DNA from: JBPOFY01 sp051252415
GTDB lineage: Bacteria; Verrucomicrobiota; Verrucomicrobiia; Opitutales; Coraliomargaritaceae
Length of the DNA: 64,000 nucleotides
Assembly: GCA_051252415.1 (NCBI GenBank)
Contig: JBPOGA010000016.1
Location: 26,916-90,915, forward strand
Direction: 5' to 3'
Positions 10,190-18,684 of this stretch are shown here, in pieces. A program made the translations under genes and the position numbers. Numbering within the stretch: position 1 is the stretch's first letter; each line of letters begins with the position of its first letter. The notes below the pieces were generated by a model that ran no database searches, was not told where the DNA came from, and was given only the letters and a program-made list of their open reading frames with translations.

Positions 10190-10843
10190 TCACTCACTCC
10201 AATCGAGGCCGCTGCGGTGCTTCACAATCCCCTTCTCTAAAGCGAAGTGAATGATCGCGGATTCGTTCTTCAAATTAAGTTTTTGCATCGCATTATGGCG
10301 ATGCCGGCGGACAGTGAATGAGCTGAGGCCATACTCTTCGGCGATTACCTTTTCTGACTTTTGTTGAGCGATCGCTCGCAAAATATGCAGCTCGCGTTTT
10401 GAAAGGACGCGAAAATAAGCATCCGAATCATTCCGAATACGATCAAGAACCTGTTGAACGCTTTTAGAATAAAAAACATGCCCATCGGAAACTTCGCGGC
10501 AAGCACTCACAAGGACCTCACGAGACAATTCCTTTTTGCGAATAAAGCCGAGAATACCTGAACGAGTCACTTGTCGCACCGTATAATCATCACATTCGGC
10601 TGACATTGCTAAAATACGCTGCCCCCGCCCTATATCCATAATACGATCAGCCAATTTTAGGCCATCCAATTTGGGCAAAATCAAGTCTAAAACGATAAGG
10701 CTAAAAGGCTGCTGTTGATACAGTTCCCAAGCTTGCTCTCCGTCCTCAGCCAGAACGATCTCATCAAAATTAAATTCATCGCTAAGCACTTCAGTGATAT
10801 ATTCACGTGCATATTGTTCATCTTCTACTATCAGGGCTTTCAT
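10190..10843 (-). CDS. NarL/LuxR-family response regulator
   Basis: This 217-residue protein has an N-terminal receiver domain. It shows the acidic pair E7/D8, the phospho-acceptor D53 in SLIVLDLILPKLDG, switch residue S81 (ILAMSAE) and conserved K103 (GFIRKK). A LuxR-type helix-turn-helix lies at about 148-205 (LSKRELHILRAIAQQKSEKV, then GLSSFTVRRHRHNAMQKL). It lies 44 bases downstream of the YcaO gene on the same strand. The divergent hybrid kinase ends in an HPt domain and has no output domain of its own, so this regulator is the natural phosphorelay target. Plausible regulated genes are the peptide/YcaO operon and perhaps the neighbouring TonB receptor. The receiver is complete, so phosphorylation is expected. 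Confidence 0.93.
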   Translation of the reverse strand: MKALIVEDEQYAREYITEVLSDEFNFDEIVLAEDGEQAWELYQQQPFSLIVLDLILPKLDGLKLADRIMDIGRGQRILAMSAECDDYTVRQVTRSGILGFIRKKELSREVLVSACREVSDGHVFYSKSVQQVLDRIRNDSDAYFRVLSKRELHILRAIAQQKSEKVIAEEYGLSSFTVRRHRHNAMQKLNLKNESAIIHFALEKGIVKHRSGLDWSE

Positions 10844-10887
10844 TTGTTAAGGTATCTCAACAATAAGGTTAACATCTTGGCACCTGT

Positions 10888-11772
10888 CTACCAAAAGAAA
10901 TAATTTTCCGCCTCTCCGAGATAGTGTCGAGACGGTGCCTCGATAATTGTTCGCCATACACTCGCATACGCATCCCATGGTCCTTTAACAGCTGAATCAA
11001 AGAGTATATTTGCTGCGCCAGGAGCTGCGACAACCTCTTGCTTCAAACGATTCAAAAACTTCAACTTCCCTTGGTCTGTAGAGAAAAACCGGATACGACG
11101 CTCAAAGACATCCCCTCGCTCTCCAGCGACCAGCGGTTGCGAAACCTCTGACAATTGCTTTAAGAGGCTTTGAATTCGATCCATTTCGACCAGTGCCCTA
11201 CCTGTCGCATGCTTGATAGTATCTCCCGCGCCAAACGCATAAGCGTGCCCATACTCTGTCATCGACCAAATAAGGATCACACTATGCGAGCTGAAAGGGT
11301 TCTCAATTGAAATGGCGGACATATCTGGCCATGGATCTTTTGTACACTGATGCCTGAGCAAGCCTTCCCACCAGCAAATCAAACAATGCCGCTCAATCGA
11401 CTCACGAAACGCAGCACCCCGTGCTTGACGCCGAAACAATCCAGGAAATGCCGCAAAACCATTCGAGCTCCCATCGAGATCAATCCCGCCACCTCCTTGC
11501 TTTCGACACGAATGAACCGCCCAGCGCTCCATTGCCTCTGAAATCGCCATATAGCAGGCAATTTGAGTCGTCGCATGGCAACCTGCCCCATCGGGTTGCT
11601 CCGTCACTTGGAGTTGCTTGTGCTTCTCCCCAACAATCCCGTCCTTTAAATACGTAACCGCATGCACACAAGGCTCACCAAAGACATCTGCATTAGCATG
11701 CTCCATTCGAGCAATTGGCCCGCCCGTCGACTCCATTGCTTTAGCGTATCGTGTTGGTGCTAGGTTTAGCAT
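10888..11772 (-). CDS. Minimal YcaO-domain protein, predicted RiPP-modifying enzyme
   Basis: This 294-residue protein is essentially just a YcaO core. The three conserved blocks are visible. The first is DGAGCHATTQIACYMAISEA followed by MERWAVHS, with E79 and E82. The second is SSNGFAAFPGLFRRQARGAA followed by FRESIERHC, with N104, E124 and E127. The third is FGAGDTIKHATGRALVEMDR, with E196. These Glu/Asn residues line the ATP site in the family. YcaO enzymes activate backbone amides with ATP to form azolines, thioamides or amidines in ribosomal peptides. It lacks the fused E1-like domain and a proline-rich C-terminus, ending instead in ENYFFW, and no partner protein, dehydrogenase or transporter is adjacent. 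A 45-residue candidate substrate is encoded 90 bases upstream. Identification as YcaO rests on motif reading, not a search. Confidence 0.85.
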   Translation of the reverse strand: MLNLAPTRYAKAMESTGGPIARMEHANADVFGEPCVHAVTYLKDGIVGEKHKQLQVTEQPDGAGCHATTQIACYMAISEAMERWAVHSCRKQGGGGIDLDGSSNGFAAFPGLFRRQARGAAFRESIERHCLICWWEGLLRHQCTKDPWPDMSAISIENPFSSHSVILIWSMTEYGHAYAFGAGDTIKHATGRALVEMDRIQSLLKQLSEVSQPLVAGERGDVFERRIRFFSTDQGKLKFLNRLKQEVVAAPGAANILFDSAVKGPWDAYASVWRTIIEAPSRHYLGEAENYFFW

Positions 11773-11793
11773 TTATCTAGTCGTTTATAACAC

Positions 11794-11840
11794 AAAGAAA
11801 AGTGCCTAAACCATAAGTATTACTCTACGGATTAGGCACT
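11794..11840 (-). terminator. Intercistronic hairpin with U-rich tail between precursor peptide and YcaO
   Basis: A stem of AGTGCCTAA (11801-11809) with TTAGGCACT (11832-11840) is extended inward by a CC/GG pair after one mismatch and closes a 16-base loop. On the minus strand it is followed by TTTTCTTTG. It lies 22 bases after the peptide stop codon. It looks like a leaky terminator or RNA-stability element that would keep peptide mRNA in excess over enzyme mRNA, as seen in many RiPP operons. Confidence 0.7.
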
Positions 11841-11862
11841 CGAAGTAATTTATCCGACCGAA

Positions 11863-12000
11863 TTAGATCGACGGAACACAAGTAGGAACTGAAGCATCCA
11901 CATTCGCCTTCTCGGCTGAATTACGAACAACTGAATCCAATTGTGCGGATTGTTTACCCATCTTTAAATTGAGGAATAATGCACTTAACAATGATTTCAT
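11863..12000 (-). CDS. 45-residue candidate RiPP precursor peptide
   Basis: The frame runs from ATG at 12000-11998 to TAA at 11865-11863. Residues 1-20 are MKSLLSALFLNLKMGKQSAQ. A polar, probably helical stretch follows (LDSVVRNSAEKANV), and the C-terminus is DASVPTCVPSI. The C-terminal part concentrates modifiable residues: Ser37, Thr40, Cys41 (the only Cys) and Ser44, among prolines. Leader-then-short-core architecture, an adjacent YcaO gene and a leaky-terminator hairpin directly downstream together suggest a substrate peptide whose TC or PS sites could become azolines or thioamides. It has no signal peptide cleavage motif and no good Shine-Dalgarno sequence. It might alternatively be a short non-RiPP peptide or chance open frame, but length, position and composition argue for a real gene. 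Confidence 0.68.
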   Translation of the reverse strand: MKSLLSALFLNLKMGKQSAQLDSVVRNSAEKANVDASVPTCVPSI

Positions 12001-12079
12001 ATTTTACTGATCTTTCTTTGCATGCTGACTTAATTGACAGCATACAAATATCGTCGCCATAGAGCATCTGATCACAATC

Positions 12080-12107
12080 CACCAATGTGGCACAAATACA
12101 CCAATTT
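12080..12107. promoter_or_regulatory. Candidate operator region between precursor peptide and hybrid kinase
   Basis: The heptamer CACCAAT occurs at 12080-12086 and again at 12099-12105, with a 19-base period, so both copies fall on nearly the same helix face. On the minus strand the block 12107-12088 reads AAATTGG-N10-CCA, as in the TonB receptor promoter at 7187-7206. NarL-type regulators bind spaced heptamers, so this is a candidate site for the adjacent response regulator. The evidence is only pattern-level. Confidence 0.3.
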
Positions 12108-12176
12108 CAATAAGAAGAGCTAATTCCGATGCGGACTAAAATAATCAATCCGTTCCGCACACCATCCCTACACATT

Positions 12177-15100
12177 ATGAGAAAGATTATAATACTGATC
12201 TTATCAATTACTACAATGTGGGGATTAGAAGTGAACAACACAGCCTACACAGCCTATACCACCAACGAACACCTGGGCGGAGCTATAACCAATCAGATTG
12301 CAGAGGACATGTATGGAAATCTCTTTTTTGCGAACGAATCTGGCCTACTCAAATTTGACGGTGAAAACTGGTCTCTAATGCCAACCACAAGGCAATCGAG
12401 CTATATCAGCTCAACCGTAACTGACTGGAACAATCGCATCTGGATTTCAAGCCCACAAACCATCGGCTACTACTCCACTGATAGCCATAATGGCTATGTT
12501 TATCATGACCTAACCAGTTCCATTTCGGACGCAGGCATAGGGACATTTTGGAAACTCTACGCAGACAGGCAATATATCTACCTCATTACTGCAACCCACG
12601 TCTTACGCTGGAACGGCGAATGCTGGGAGCAATGGAGCTTTGAAGTAGAACGTAGAATTCTCCCAAGTTGGATCAATGATACGCTCTACATCCACGCTCG
12701 CGGAACTGGAATCTTTCGATTTACCGGAGGCGACTTTGATCTAATCGCAGATGAAACAAAAGCCATCAGTTCCGGCATCATTTCAGTAATAGAGGAGAAC
12801 GTCGATGGACTTCTTTGCGCCACGATCAGTAATGGTTTGTTCGTTATGAAAGATGGTGCGTTTCGACCATCCAAAATCCCAATTAAAACGTCCCAAATTT
12901 TCCACGCACAAAACATAGGAGATGGCTACATCCTGTTTAGCACCGGCGAAGATGGCATCCTAATTATTAACAGAGAAACTAATGAAGTTAGCAGAGTCTC
13001 ACACAATAAGTCATCCAGCTTTCACATACATGAACATAGTTCGGGAGCTGTTTGGGCGGCTACAACAAACTCCATCTTAGAAATCTCAAACACAAGGTTA
13101 AGTTACTATTCCGACAATGCGTATGACATTATTCGCCAACAAGAGAACATCTTCTACACAAATGGAAATGAGCTTAAAGTTGCATATAGTAATGCCAAGA
13201 GCTCGCCTCCAAAAACATTGTTAGAAGGCACTGCAATTTGGGACCTGCATCCGACAAACACTGACCTACTCTATGGTGGATATAAAATCTTCGGCATATT
13301 TGACAATGAGAATGCAACCCAAGAAATAACGCACCCAAGACATGTGACTAGCTTCTACCCCAGCAACAACCCAGACCTGGTCTACACTAACGACCCGCCG
13401 ACCATCAGTCGCTGGAGCAACGGACTATCTGGCTGGGAACACGTCGACTCTCTAAGTGAGTTTAACTCACGAGCACTCTCCTTAGTCGAACTGCCGAACG
13501 GGAAACTTCTAATCTCGACTGAGAACAGCTCCTTACTACTAGTCACATGGCCACTTGAGCCAAATGAATCCGAACCAACAAGCATCACCCCACTCACTGA
13601 AGCGCACGGATTACCCGATAAATTCATTTGGGCACATTGCCTCCGACTCAACGAAAACGTCATCGTGATCTCAAATAGAGGTCTTTATCGATACGATAAC
13701 GAAACCGAGACCTTTGATTACGACCCAGCACTCGGCAACGACCTCGGGACCGATGCCTACGGGCTCGAATATTGCCCCGCAGCAGATGGTAATGATTGGG
13801 TTTTGCGTCTCCCTTCCGCACAGCAGAATCAGAATATTATTGGGCAGCTATCCTTCAATGAGAACCAGCACTTCAATTGGACCCCCTGGCAACTCCCCTC
13901 CTTGCACCTAGCAGGGAAAGTCGAAGCACTCTTACACGAGACAATAGATGGCGTTGAAGCACTCTGGGTCGGCGGCAGTAAAGACCTACTGCGCTACGAC
14001 CTCAGCAACATGCCTCAGCATCCGGCCCCTCACACCCGGCTCACTGCAATTCGCGAACAACAAAACAATCAGGCCTATTACAATGGCGCAGGCGCGGCTC
14101 CCAAAGAAGTCGAATGGTCCTACCCACAGAAAGATCTGCGCATTGATTTTGCCGCCCCGCCCTCACCGATCGTCGTTACCGGATACCGAACTCGTCTCAT
14201 AGGGTTCAACGACACTTGGACAGAACCAAGCAAATCAACCTTCCGCGAATTCACCAACTTATCACACGGCACGTATACATTCGAAGCACAAGCAATTGAC
14301 GAATTTGGCAGAACTGGAACGAGCGCCCAATTCAGTTTCAAGATTCTTCCGCCATGGTATCGAACCGTTTATGCCTATTTCGCTTATGTCGTCATAAGTA
14401 TACTGATTATCCTTATTGCGAATCGATGGAATAGTCGCCGTCTACGTTTACGCAATGAAGCGCTTGAAGCCCTAATCAATGAACGAACCTACCAGCTCGA
14501 AGATCAAAAGTTGAAGTTAATCAAAGCCAATAAGGCGAAGCAGAACTTCCTAGCAAGCATGAGCCACGAAATCAGAAATCCGCTCAACGGTGTCATCGGC
14601 ATCGCACGTATTCTACGAGAGCGACAACAGACTGCAGGAGGCCAAGTCTCCGAAGAACTGACTCACTTACACTCCTGCAGCACACACCTCCATCAACTAC
14701 TGGGTCAAACGCTCGATTACTCTAGTCTAGAAGCTGGCAAACTCGGAATCAAGATGGAGTCCTTCAACCCATCCACTCTACTCGATGAGGCGATTCACAT
14801 CCAACAAAAAGCTGCTGATGAAAAAGGTCTCACGCTCTCGTTAACTAAGCCCAACCTGCCTTACCATTGGAAAGGCGACCCTACCCTGCTTCGTCAAATA
14901 CTGATTAACCTTCTGTCCAACGGAATCAAATATACACCCACAGGGTCTGTAAGCCTCACTCTCAGTTATAAGGAAACAGAGGACTCCGTGCGGACCTGCT
15001 TTGAAGTAGTCGACACCGGACCTGGTATTCCAAAGGATCAACAAACCATGGTCTTCGAGGAATTCACTCGCCTACCAGAGAGCGAAGCCAGCCAGATCCC

Positions 15101-15971
15101 AGGCACCGGACTCGGACTCACCATTTCATCTGAAATGGCACAGTTGATGGGAGGCGACCTCAGCCTCGACGGTGCATATCAAAGCGGTGCCCGATTCGTG
15201 CTCAATTTAGAATTCGGGATCGACCTTTTACCTCTCAAAAAATCGGTCAGTGATCAGGATCATTCGTTAACACTGAGCGGTAAGAAAGTCCTCATTGCCG
15301 ACGACATGGACTTCAATCGCTATATCAGCGCAGAAATCCTACGTAGCATGGGCGCTGACATCGACGAAGCCGAAGATGGGCTCGTCGCACTGAACCTGCT
15401 CAAAAGCTCCACATACCATATTGCGATACTTGACATCAGCATGCCGAATATGACAGGCCCTGAAGTTGTCGAATCCTTTTTGAAAGACCACCACGGCCCG
15501 CCCCCAGAGTTCATTGCCCTAAGTGCATACAGCAACCCTGAGATGGAAGCAAAATGTAGGACTTCTGGCTTCGACGACTTCATCGAAAAGCCACTCGACC
15601 CCGAGAAGCTTCAAAAGCGACTCTTACGATACAGTCGTGCGAGCCACGACTCAAAGGGCTCCACAACAGACATACTACAGTATCTATCGGAAAGTGGCAC
15701 AAAGCCTCTTAGCGAGCTACAAGACCAATATCAAAAGTCATTCAAGAAAGAGCTCGATCAACTTAAATTGGCATTAATCAAAGATGACCTCGAAGCGCAG
15801 CGAGATATCATCCACAAGCTTCTCGGACTCTGCAATGTGCATAAGGATCAACAGGTGAACGAACGAGTGGAAGCGCTCTCCAAACTGAGTAAAGAAAAAG
15901 CACCGAAAGAAGCCTTCGTTGAGATCATCGAAAATCTCAAAACGCAGATCGACCAGATGTTTGGCAGCTAG
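12177..15971 (+). CDS. Membrane hybrid sensor histidine kinase (propeller, Y_Y_Y, HisKA, HATPase_c, REC, HPt)
   Basis: I choose ATG 12177 (MRKIIILILSITTMWG, a signal peptide) over the in-frame ATG at 12129 because the extra 16 residues precede the signal. That gives 1264 residues. The periplasmic part holds two-component-regulator beta-propeller repeats (IAEDMYGNLFFANESGLLKF; later blades similar) and then a Y_Y_Y domain (YRTRLIGFNDTW ... GTYTFEAQAID). A transmembrane helix (YVVISILIILIANRW) precedes a coiled coil and HisKA (FLASMSHEIRNPLNG, His encoded at 14565). HATPase_c shows N box, GPGIP and GTGLGLTIS. The receiver phospho-acceptor Asp (AILDISMPN) is encoded at 15432. A C-terminal HPt-like domain has its His (IIHKLLGL) encoded at 15813. 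No DNA-binding output domain is present, so phosphate probably passes to the response regulator at 10190-10843. These sensors often detect extracellular glycans. Confidence 0.93.
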   Translation: MRKIIILILSITTMWGLEVNNTAYTAYTTNEHLGGAITNQIAEDMYGNLFFANESGLLKFDGENWSLMPTTRQSSYISSTVTDWNNRIWISSPQTIGYYSTDSHNGYVYHDLTSSISDAGIGTFWKLYADRQYIYLITATHVLRWNGECWEQWSFEVERRILPSWINDTLYIHARGTGIFRFTGGDFDLIADETKAISSGIISVIEENVDGLLCATISNGLFVMKDGAFRPSKIPIKTSQIFHAQNIGDGYILFSTGEDGILIINRETNEVSRVSHNKSSSFHIHEHSSGAVWAATTNSILEISNTRLSYYSDNAYDIIRQQENIFYTNGNELKVAYSNAKSSPPKTLLEGTAIWDLHPTNTDLLYGGYKIFGIFDNENATQEITHPRHVTSFYPSNNPDLVYTNDPPTISRWSNGLSGWEHVDSLSEFNSRALSLVELPNGKLLISTENSSLLLVTWPLEPNESEPTSITPLTEAHGLPDKFIWAHCLRLNENVIVISNRGLYRYDNETETFDYDPALGNDLGTDAYGLEYCPAADGNDWVLRLPSAQQNQNIIGQLSFNENQHFNWTPWQLPSLHLAGKVEALLHETIDGVEALWVGGSKDLLRYDLSNMPQHPAPHTRLTAIREQQNNQAYYNGAGAAPKEVEWSYPQKDLRIDFAAPPSPIVVTGYRTRLIGFNDTWTEPSKSTFREFTNLSHGTYTFEAQAIDEFGRTGTSAQFSFKILPPWYRTVYAYFAYVVISILIILIANRWNSRRLRLRNEALEALINERTYQLEDQKLKLIKANKAKQNFLASMSHEIRNPLNGVIGIARILRERQQTAGGQVSEELTHLHSCSTHLHQLLGQTLDYSSLEAGKLGIKMESFNPSTLLDEAIHIQQKAADEKGLTLSLTKPNLPYHWKGDPTLLRQILINLLSNGIKYTPTGSVSLTLSYKETEDSVRTCFEVVDTGPGIPKDQQTMVFEEFTRLPESEASQIPGTGLGLTISSEMAQLMGGDLSLDGAYQSGARFVLNLEFGIDLLPLKKSVSDQDHSLTLSGKKVLIADDMDFNRYISAEILRSMGADIDEAEDGLVALNLLKSSTYHIAILDISMPNMTGPEVVESFLKDHHGPPPEFIALSAYSNPEMEAKCRTSGFDDFIEKPLDPEKLQKRLLRYSRASHDSKGSTTDILQYLSESGTKPLSELQDQYQKSFKKELDQLKLALIKDDLEAQRDIIHKLLGLCNVHKDQQVNERVEALSKLSKEKAPKEAFVEIIENLKTQIDQMFGS

Positions 15972-16130
15972 CGACGCCAGGCCTCGGCAGGCCGCAAGGA
16001 AACAGTTAGTCACATAAGCAAAGCTCCTGCTACCTGTGACTGAGTTAAGCCACGCTTGCTCAAAATGGTCGAAATGGACTAATCGGAGTAATCGCCGCCG
16101 ACTTTATGCAAATCATAGTTAATAGACACT

Positions 16131-17189
16131 ATGAGCAATTATTTCGATAGGCCTGAACATTTACGTGCATTACCCAAGTTAAGGGCTGCCTATTCAGACC
16201 GCACCTCGTGGCTATTGGCTGAAATGAGTCGATTGGTCTATGAAAAGCTCCCGATCGAGGATTCAGAAGTCTCAATAGTTGAAGCAATCTTGATAGCATC
16301 CAGATCAATAGATCCGAAGAAAGCACTTAAGAAAATCGTTAAGGATCTTGTCGTAATTAAAGAGTCGGGAGACAATCGAGTCCAAAGAAACCTAGCCGCA
16401 ATCGACTTCGAGCTCGTTGACGGCTTCGCGAGTAATGGCACCGAAGGTTTCCTCGCCAAATTCGCTCCAACAGAAAGCCAGAAAGGATTTCGAGTGCTCG
16501 CATTTCGCGGAACCGAGGTCAGTAGCTTCAAAGACATTAAGACCGACATTAAGGTCAATCTAACCTCAGCTCCTAAAGGCGGCAGAGCTCACGCTGGATT
16601 TCTCCTAGCCTATAGAGAAGTCGAAGAGTCGCTCAAAGAGATCATTAAAAAAGACTCCGATCTCCCACTCTACATTACTGGCCATTCCCTAGGTGGAGCA
16701 CTGGCGATGGTGGCAACTAGGTATTTAGATTCGGACCAGCTCAGCGCCACATACACATACGGATGCCCTCGAGTTGCGGATGATACTTTTTACGCTCAAG
16801 TAAAGAGCCCCATCTATCGAGTGATCAATGCTGGCGATGGCGTGCCACGTGTGCCTTTAGGGTTCGCCATATCCATGTTAATTACTGGTCTACGGCTTGT
16901 TCCTATAAACGGCACCCGGATCATCTCTGAATGGATCAGACGCAATCAATGCGGCTACACACACTGGGGGAATGTCATCTTCCTCACTCCTCTGGGCAAA
17001 CCATCAACAGTCGATGGAAGGACGATCGATTTCCAACTCCGCAGTAGTCCTGGTATTTTCTGGCGCTTCACAATCGTAGCCCGGCGATGGCTAAACACCT
17101 TCGGAAAATCCCTCTATCAAGATCACAGCATGGATGATTACAGCCAAAAGCTCGGCGACTACGCTGAGTGGCGGAACCCGAATAAGTAA
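16131..17189 (+). CDS. Class 3 (triacylglycerol-type) lipase
   Basis: This 352-residue alpha/beta hydrolase of the lipase_3 family has a complete catalytic triad. The nucleophile S186 is in GHSLGG (YITGHSLGGALAMVATRYL), D236 is in NAGDGVPRVP, and H278 is in YTHWGN. The oxyanion strand is VLAFRGTE (residues 122-129). There is no signal peptide, so it is likely cytoplasmic or membrane-associated. It opens a plus-strand run of five genes that also encodes a cyclooxygenase-like fatty-acid oxygenase and an SGNH hydrolase. A likely role is release of the fatty acid that the oxygenase then uses. That pathway link is inference; the lipase assignment is firm. Confidence 0.9.
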   Translation: MSNYFDRPEHLRALPKLRAAYSDRTSWLLAEMSRLVYEKLPIEDSEVSIVEAILIASRSIDPKKALKKIVKDLVVIKESGDNRVQRNLAAIDFELVDGFASNGTEGFLAKFAPTESQKGFRVLAFRGTEVSSFKDIKTDIKVNLTSAPKGGRAHAGFLLAYREVEESLKEIIKKDSDLPLYITGHSLGGALAMVATRYLDSDQLSATYTYGCPRVADDTFYAQVKSPIYRVINAGDGVPRVPLGFAISMLITGLRLVPINGTRIISEWIRRNQCGYTHWGNVIFLTPLGKPSTVDGRTIDFQLRSSPGIFWRFTIVARRWLNTFGKSLYQDHSMDDYSQKLGDYAEWRNPNK

Positions 17190-17231
17190 CAGCTACACCA
17201 CTTCAAATATTCAAAAGCACTCACACTGACC

Positions 17232-18653
17232 ATGATGACACACCACTACCAATCTAACAAACGTATACTCGGACTACTTCTAGCCCTTTCCCTATCTATT
17301 AGCCACCAGGTAAATGCAATGGCTCGCCCACCACAGGACGCCGAACCTGCACCGCCACCAGTAATAGAGAAAGTCCAAATGGCACCAAACGATGTATCCA
17401 TCCTCTACCCTTTGCCAAAAAACCAGGCAGACGTAGATCAATTAATCTCAATATCCGAATTAAGCACTGGGGCTGGCAAATCAGTATTTCCGATCAATGA
17501 CTTTAAGCGACTTGTTGAAATCTCAGAAAGTGACGCATCGAAAGTTGGCAATCGAAAGATTAAATTTAGCGGAGCGATTAAAGACTTTGGCGTATGGAAA
17601 ATCGCGGGGATTCGCGTAGATCCAATCGCTGTCGGTGGCTCGGCGGAAATCGAAGACACCTTTGGGCAAAGCGCACAAATCAGGCTCATCTTGCAGCCCG
17701 TTACAGCTTCGGGCAACAGAGCAACCGCTCATGATGTTACTTTCCACCTCATTTACTCATTTAGCAGTCCATTAAGAACAGACAGTAATCCTCCATGTAA
17801 ACTCGGTAAAGCGACATCTGACCTAGATGCATTCAAAGTGGTTATCGATGATCTCCGAAACATCAAAGAGCACTGTGAAAATGATAATGTGCAGACAGGG
17901 AATAGCTTTGGTGTTCATCCCGGTTTAGCACGGTCACCCGCCGTCCCAGGCTTGAATCAAAAAATCCATAATTTCCTTTCCACACATCTAAGGCCAGAAC
18001 GACTCAATGCCGCAGCTGTTATGGGCTTAAATAACGGAGGGCCAGAACCATGGATCTTTCTGTCTATGCTCCGAATGCCTCAAGACGGAAAATTCTCACC
18101 GTTCCCCGCTCCTGGATTAGGGACTTTGCAGGATGCTAAATTCGCACAGATGATAAGCTTCATTGATGGTCCTAATAGAATCCAGCCCGCTCCCGCGTCA
18201 ATGAATCGCCAGCCTGCGACCGACAATCTATGCGTCCCGATCCAGAACCGCAGGGGTGTTTCCACTGCGATTTTATTTAATCCTGCTTTTCAAACTGAGG
18301 CACCCGCAATCATCGGCAGCAATCCCGACGGAACACCTATTGAAGATTCGGAGCTAAAGAACCGCGACATCGCCGACTGGATAGCCAACCCAGAAAAATC
18401 CCATTTCTTCAACACAGACTGCGCTAGTTGCCATACAGAAACGACTCGTCGTGAGATTCTTGATCTACCAACGAGTGCCTTCGCCTACAAGACTCCTGAA
18501 GGCATACCACCACTCGATCCATCCGTCACGCCAAGCAATAATTGGAATGTCCGTAATTTCGGATGGTTCAGAAACCGTGCAACCATTACACAACGCACGG
18601 CCAATGAGACCGCAGAAGTCGTCGAATTCATCAACGAGAACTTCATAGACTAA
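17232..18653 (+). CDS. Exported protein with a single C-terminal CxxCH haem c motif
   Basis: This 473-residue protein has a signal peptide (LGLLLALSLSISHQVNA), followed by a Pro-rich linker. The long middle region has no recognised fold. Near the C-terminus FFNTDCASCHTETTRR contains one haem c attachment motif (C397, C400, H401). No Met follows in the remaining residues, so a Met sixth ligand to the haem is not available there. A cytochrome c-like electron-transfer role in the periplasm is the simplest reading. It lies 42 bases after the lipase gene and 31 bases before the cyclooxygenase-like gene, so it may pass electrons or peroxide tone to that enzyme, although the oxygenase itself has no export signal. 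The family is not recognised beyond the haem motif. Confidence 0.75.
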   Translation: MMTHHYQSNKRILGLLLALSLSISHQVNAMARPPQDAEPAPPPVIEKVQMAPNDVSILYPLPKNQADVDQLISISELSTGAGKSVFPINDFKRLVEISESDASKVGNRKIKFSGAIKDFGVWKIAGIRVDPIAVGGSAEIEDTFGQSAQIRLILQPVTASGNRATAHDVTFHLIYSFSSPLRTDSNPPCKLGKATSDLDAFKVVIDDLRNIKEHCENDNVQTGNSFGVHPGLARSPAVPGLNQKIHNFLSTHLRPERLNAAAVMGLNNGGPEPWIFLSMLRMPQDGKFSPFPAPGLGTLQDAKFAQMISFIDGPNRIQPAPASMNRQPATDNLCVPIQNRRGVSTAILFNPAFQTEAPAIIGSNPDGTPIEDSELKNRDIADWIANPEKSHFFNTDCASCHTETTRREILDLPTSAFAYKTPEGIPPLDPSVTPSNNWNVRNFGWFRNRATITQRTANETAEVVEFINENFID

Positions 18654-18684
18654 GCACACTCCTTTTCGACCATACAAAACGACT

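Noticed and set aside
7342..12000. Assigning the TonB receptor as importer of the YcaO-modified peptide
   Set aside because: Only proximity and a weak shared motif support it. No chelator-type evidence exists, so it is kept as speculation.
12129..12176. Start of the hybrid kinase at ATG 12129
   Set aside because: The signal peptide begins at the later ATG 12177. The extra 16 residues would precede it with no benefit.
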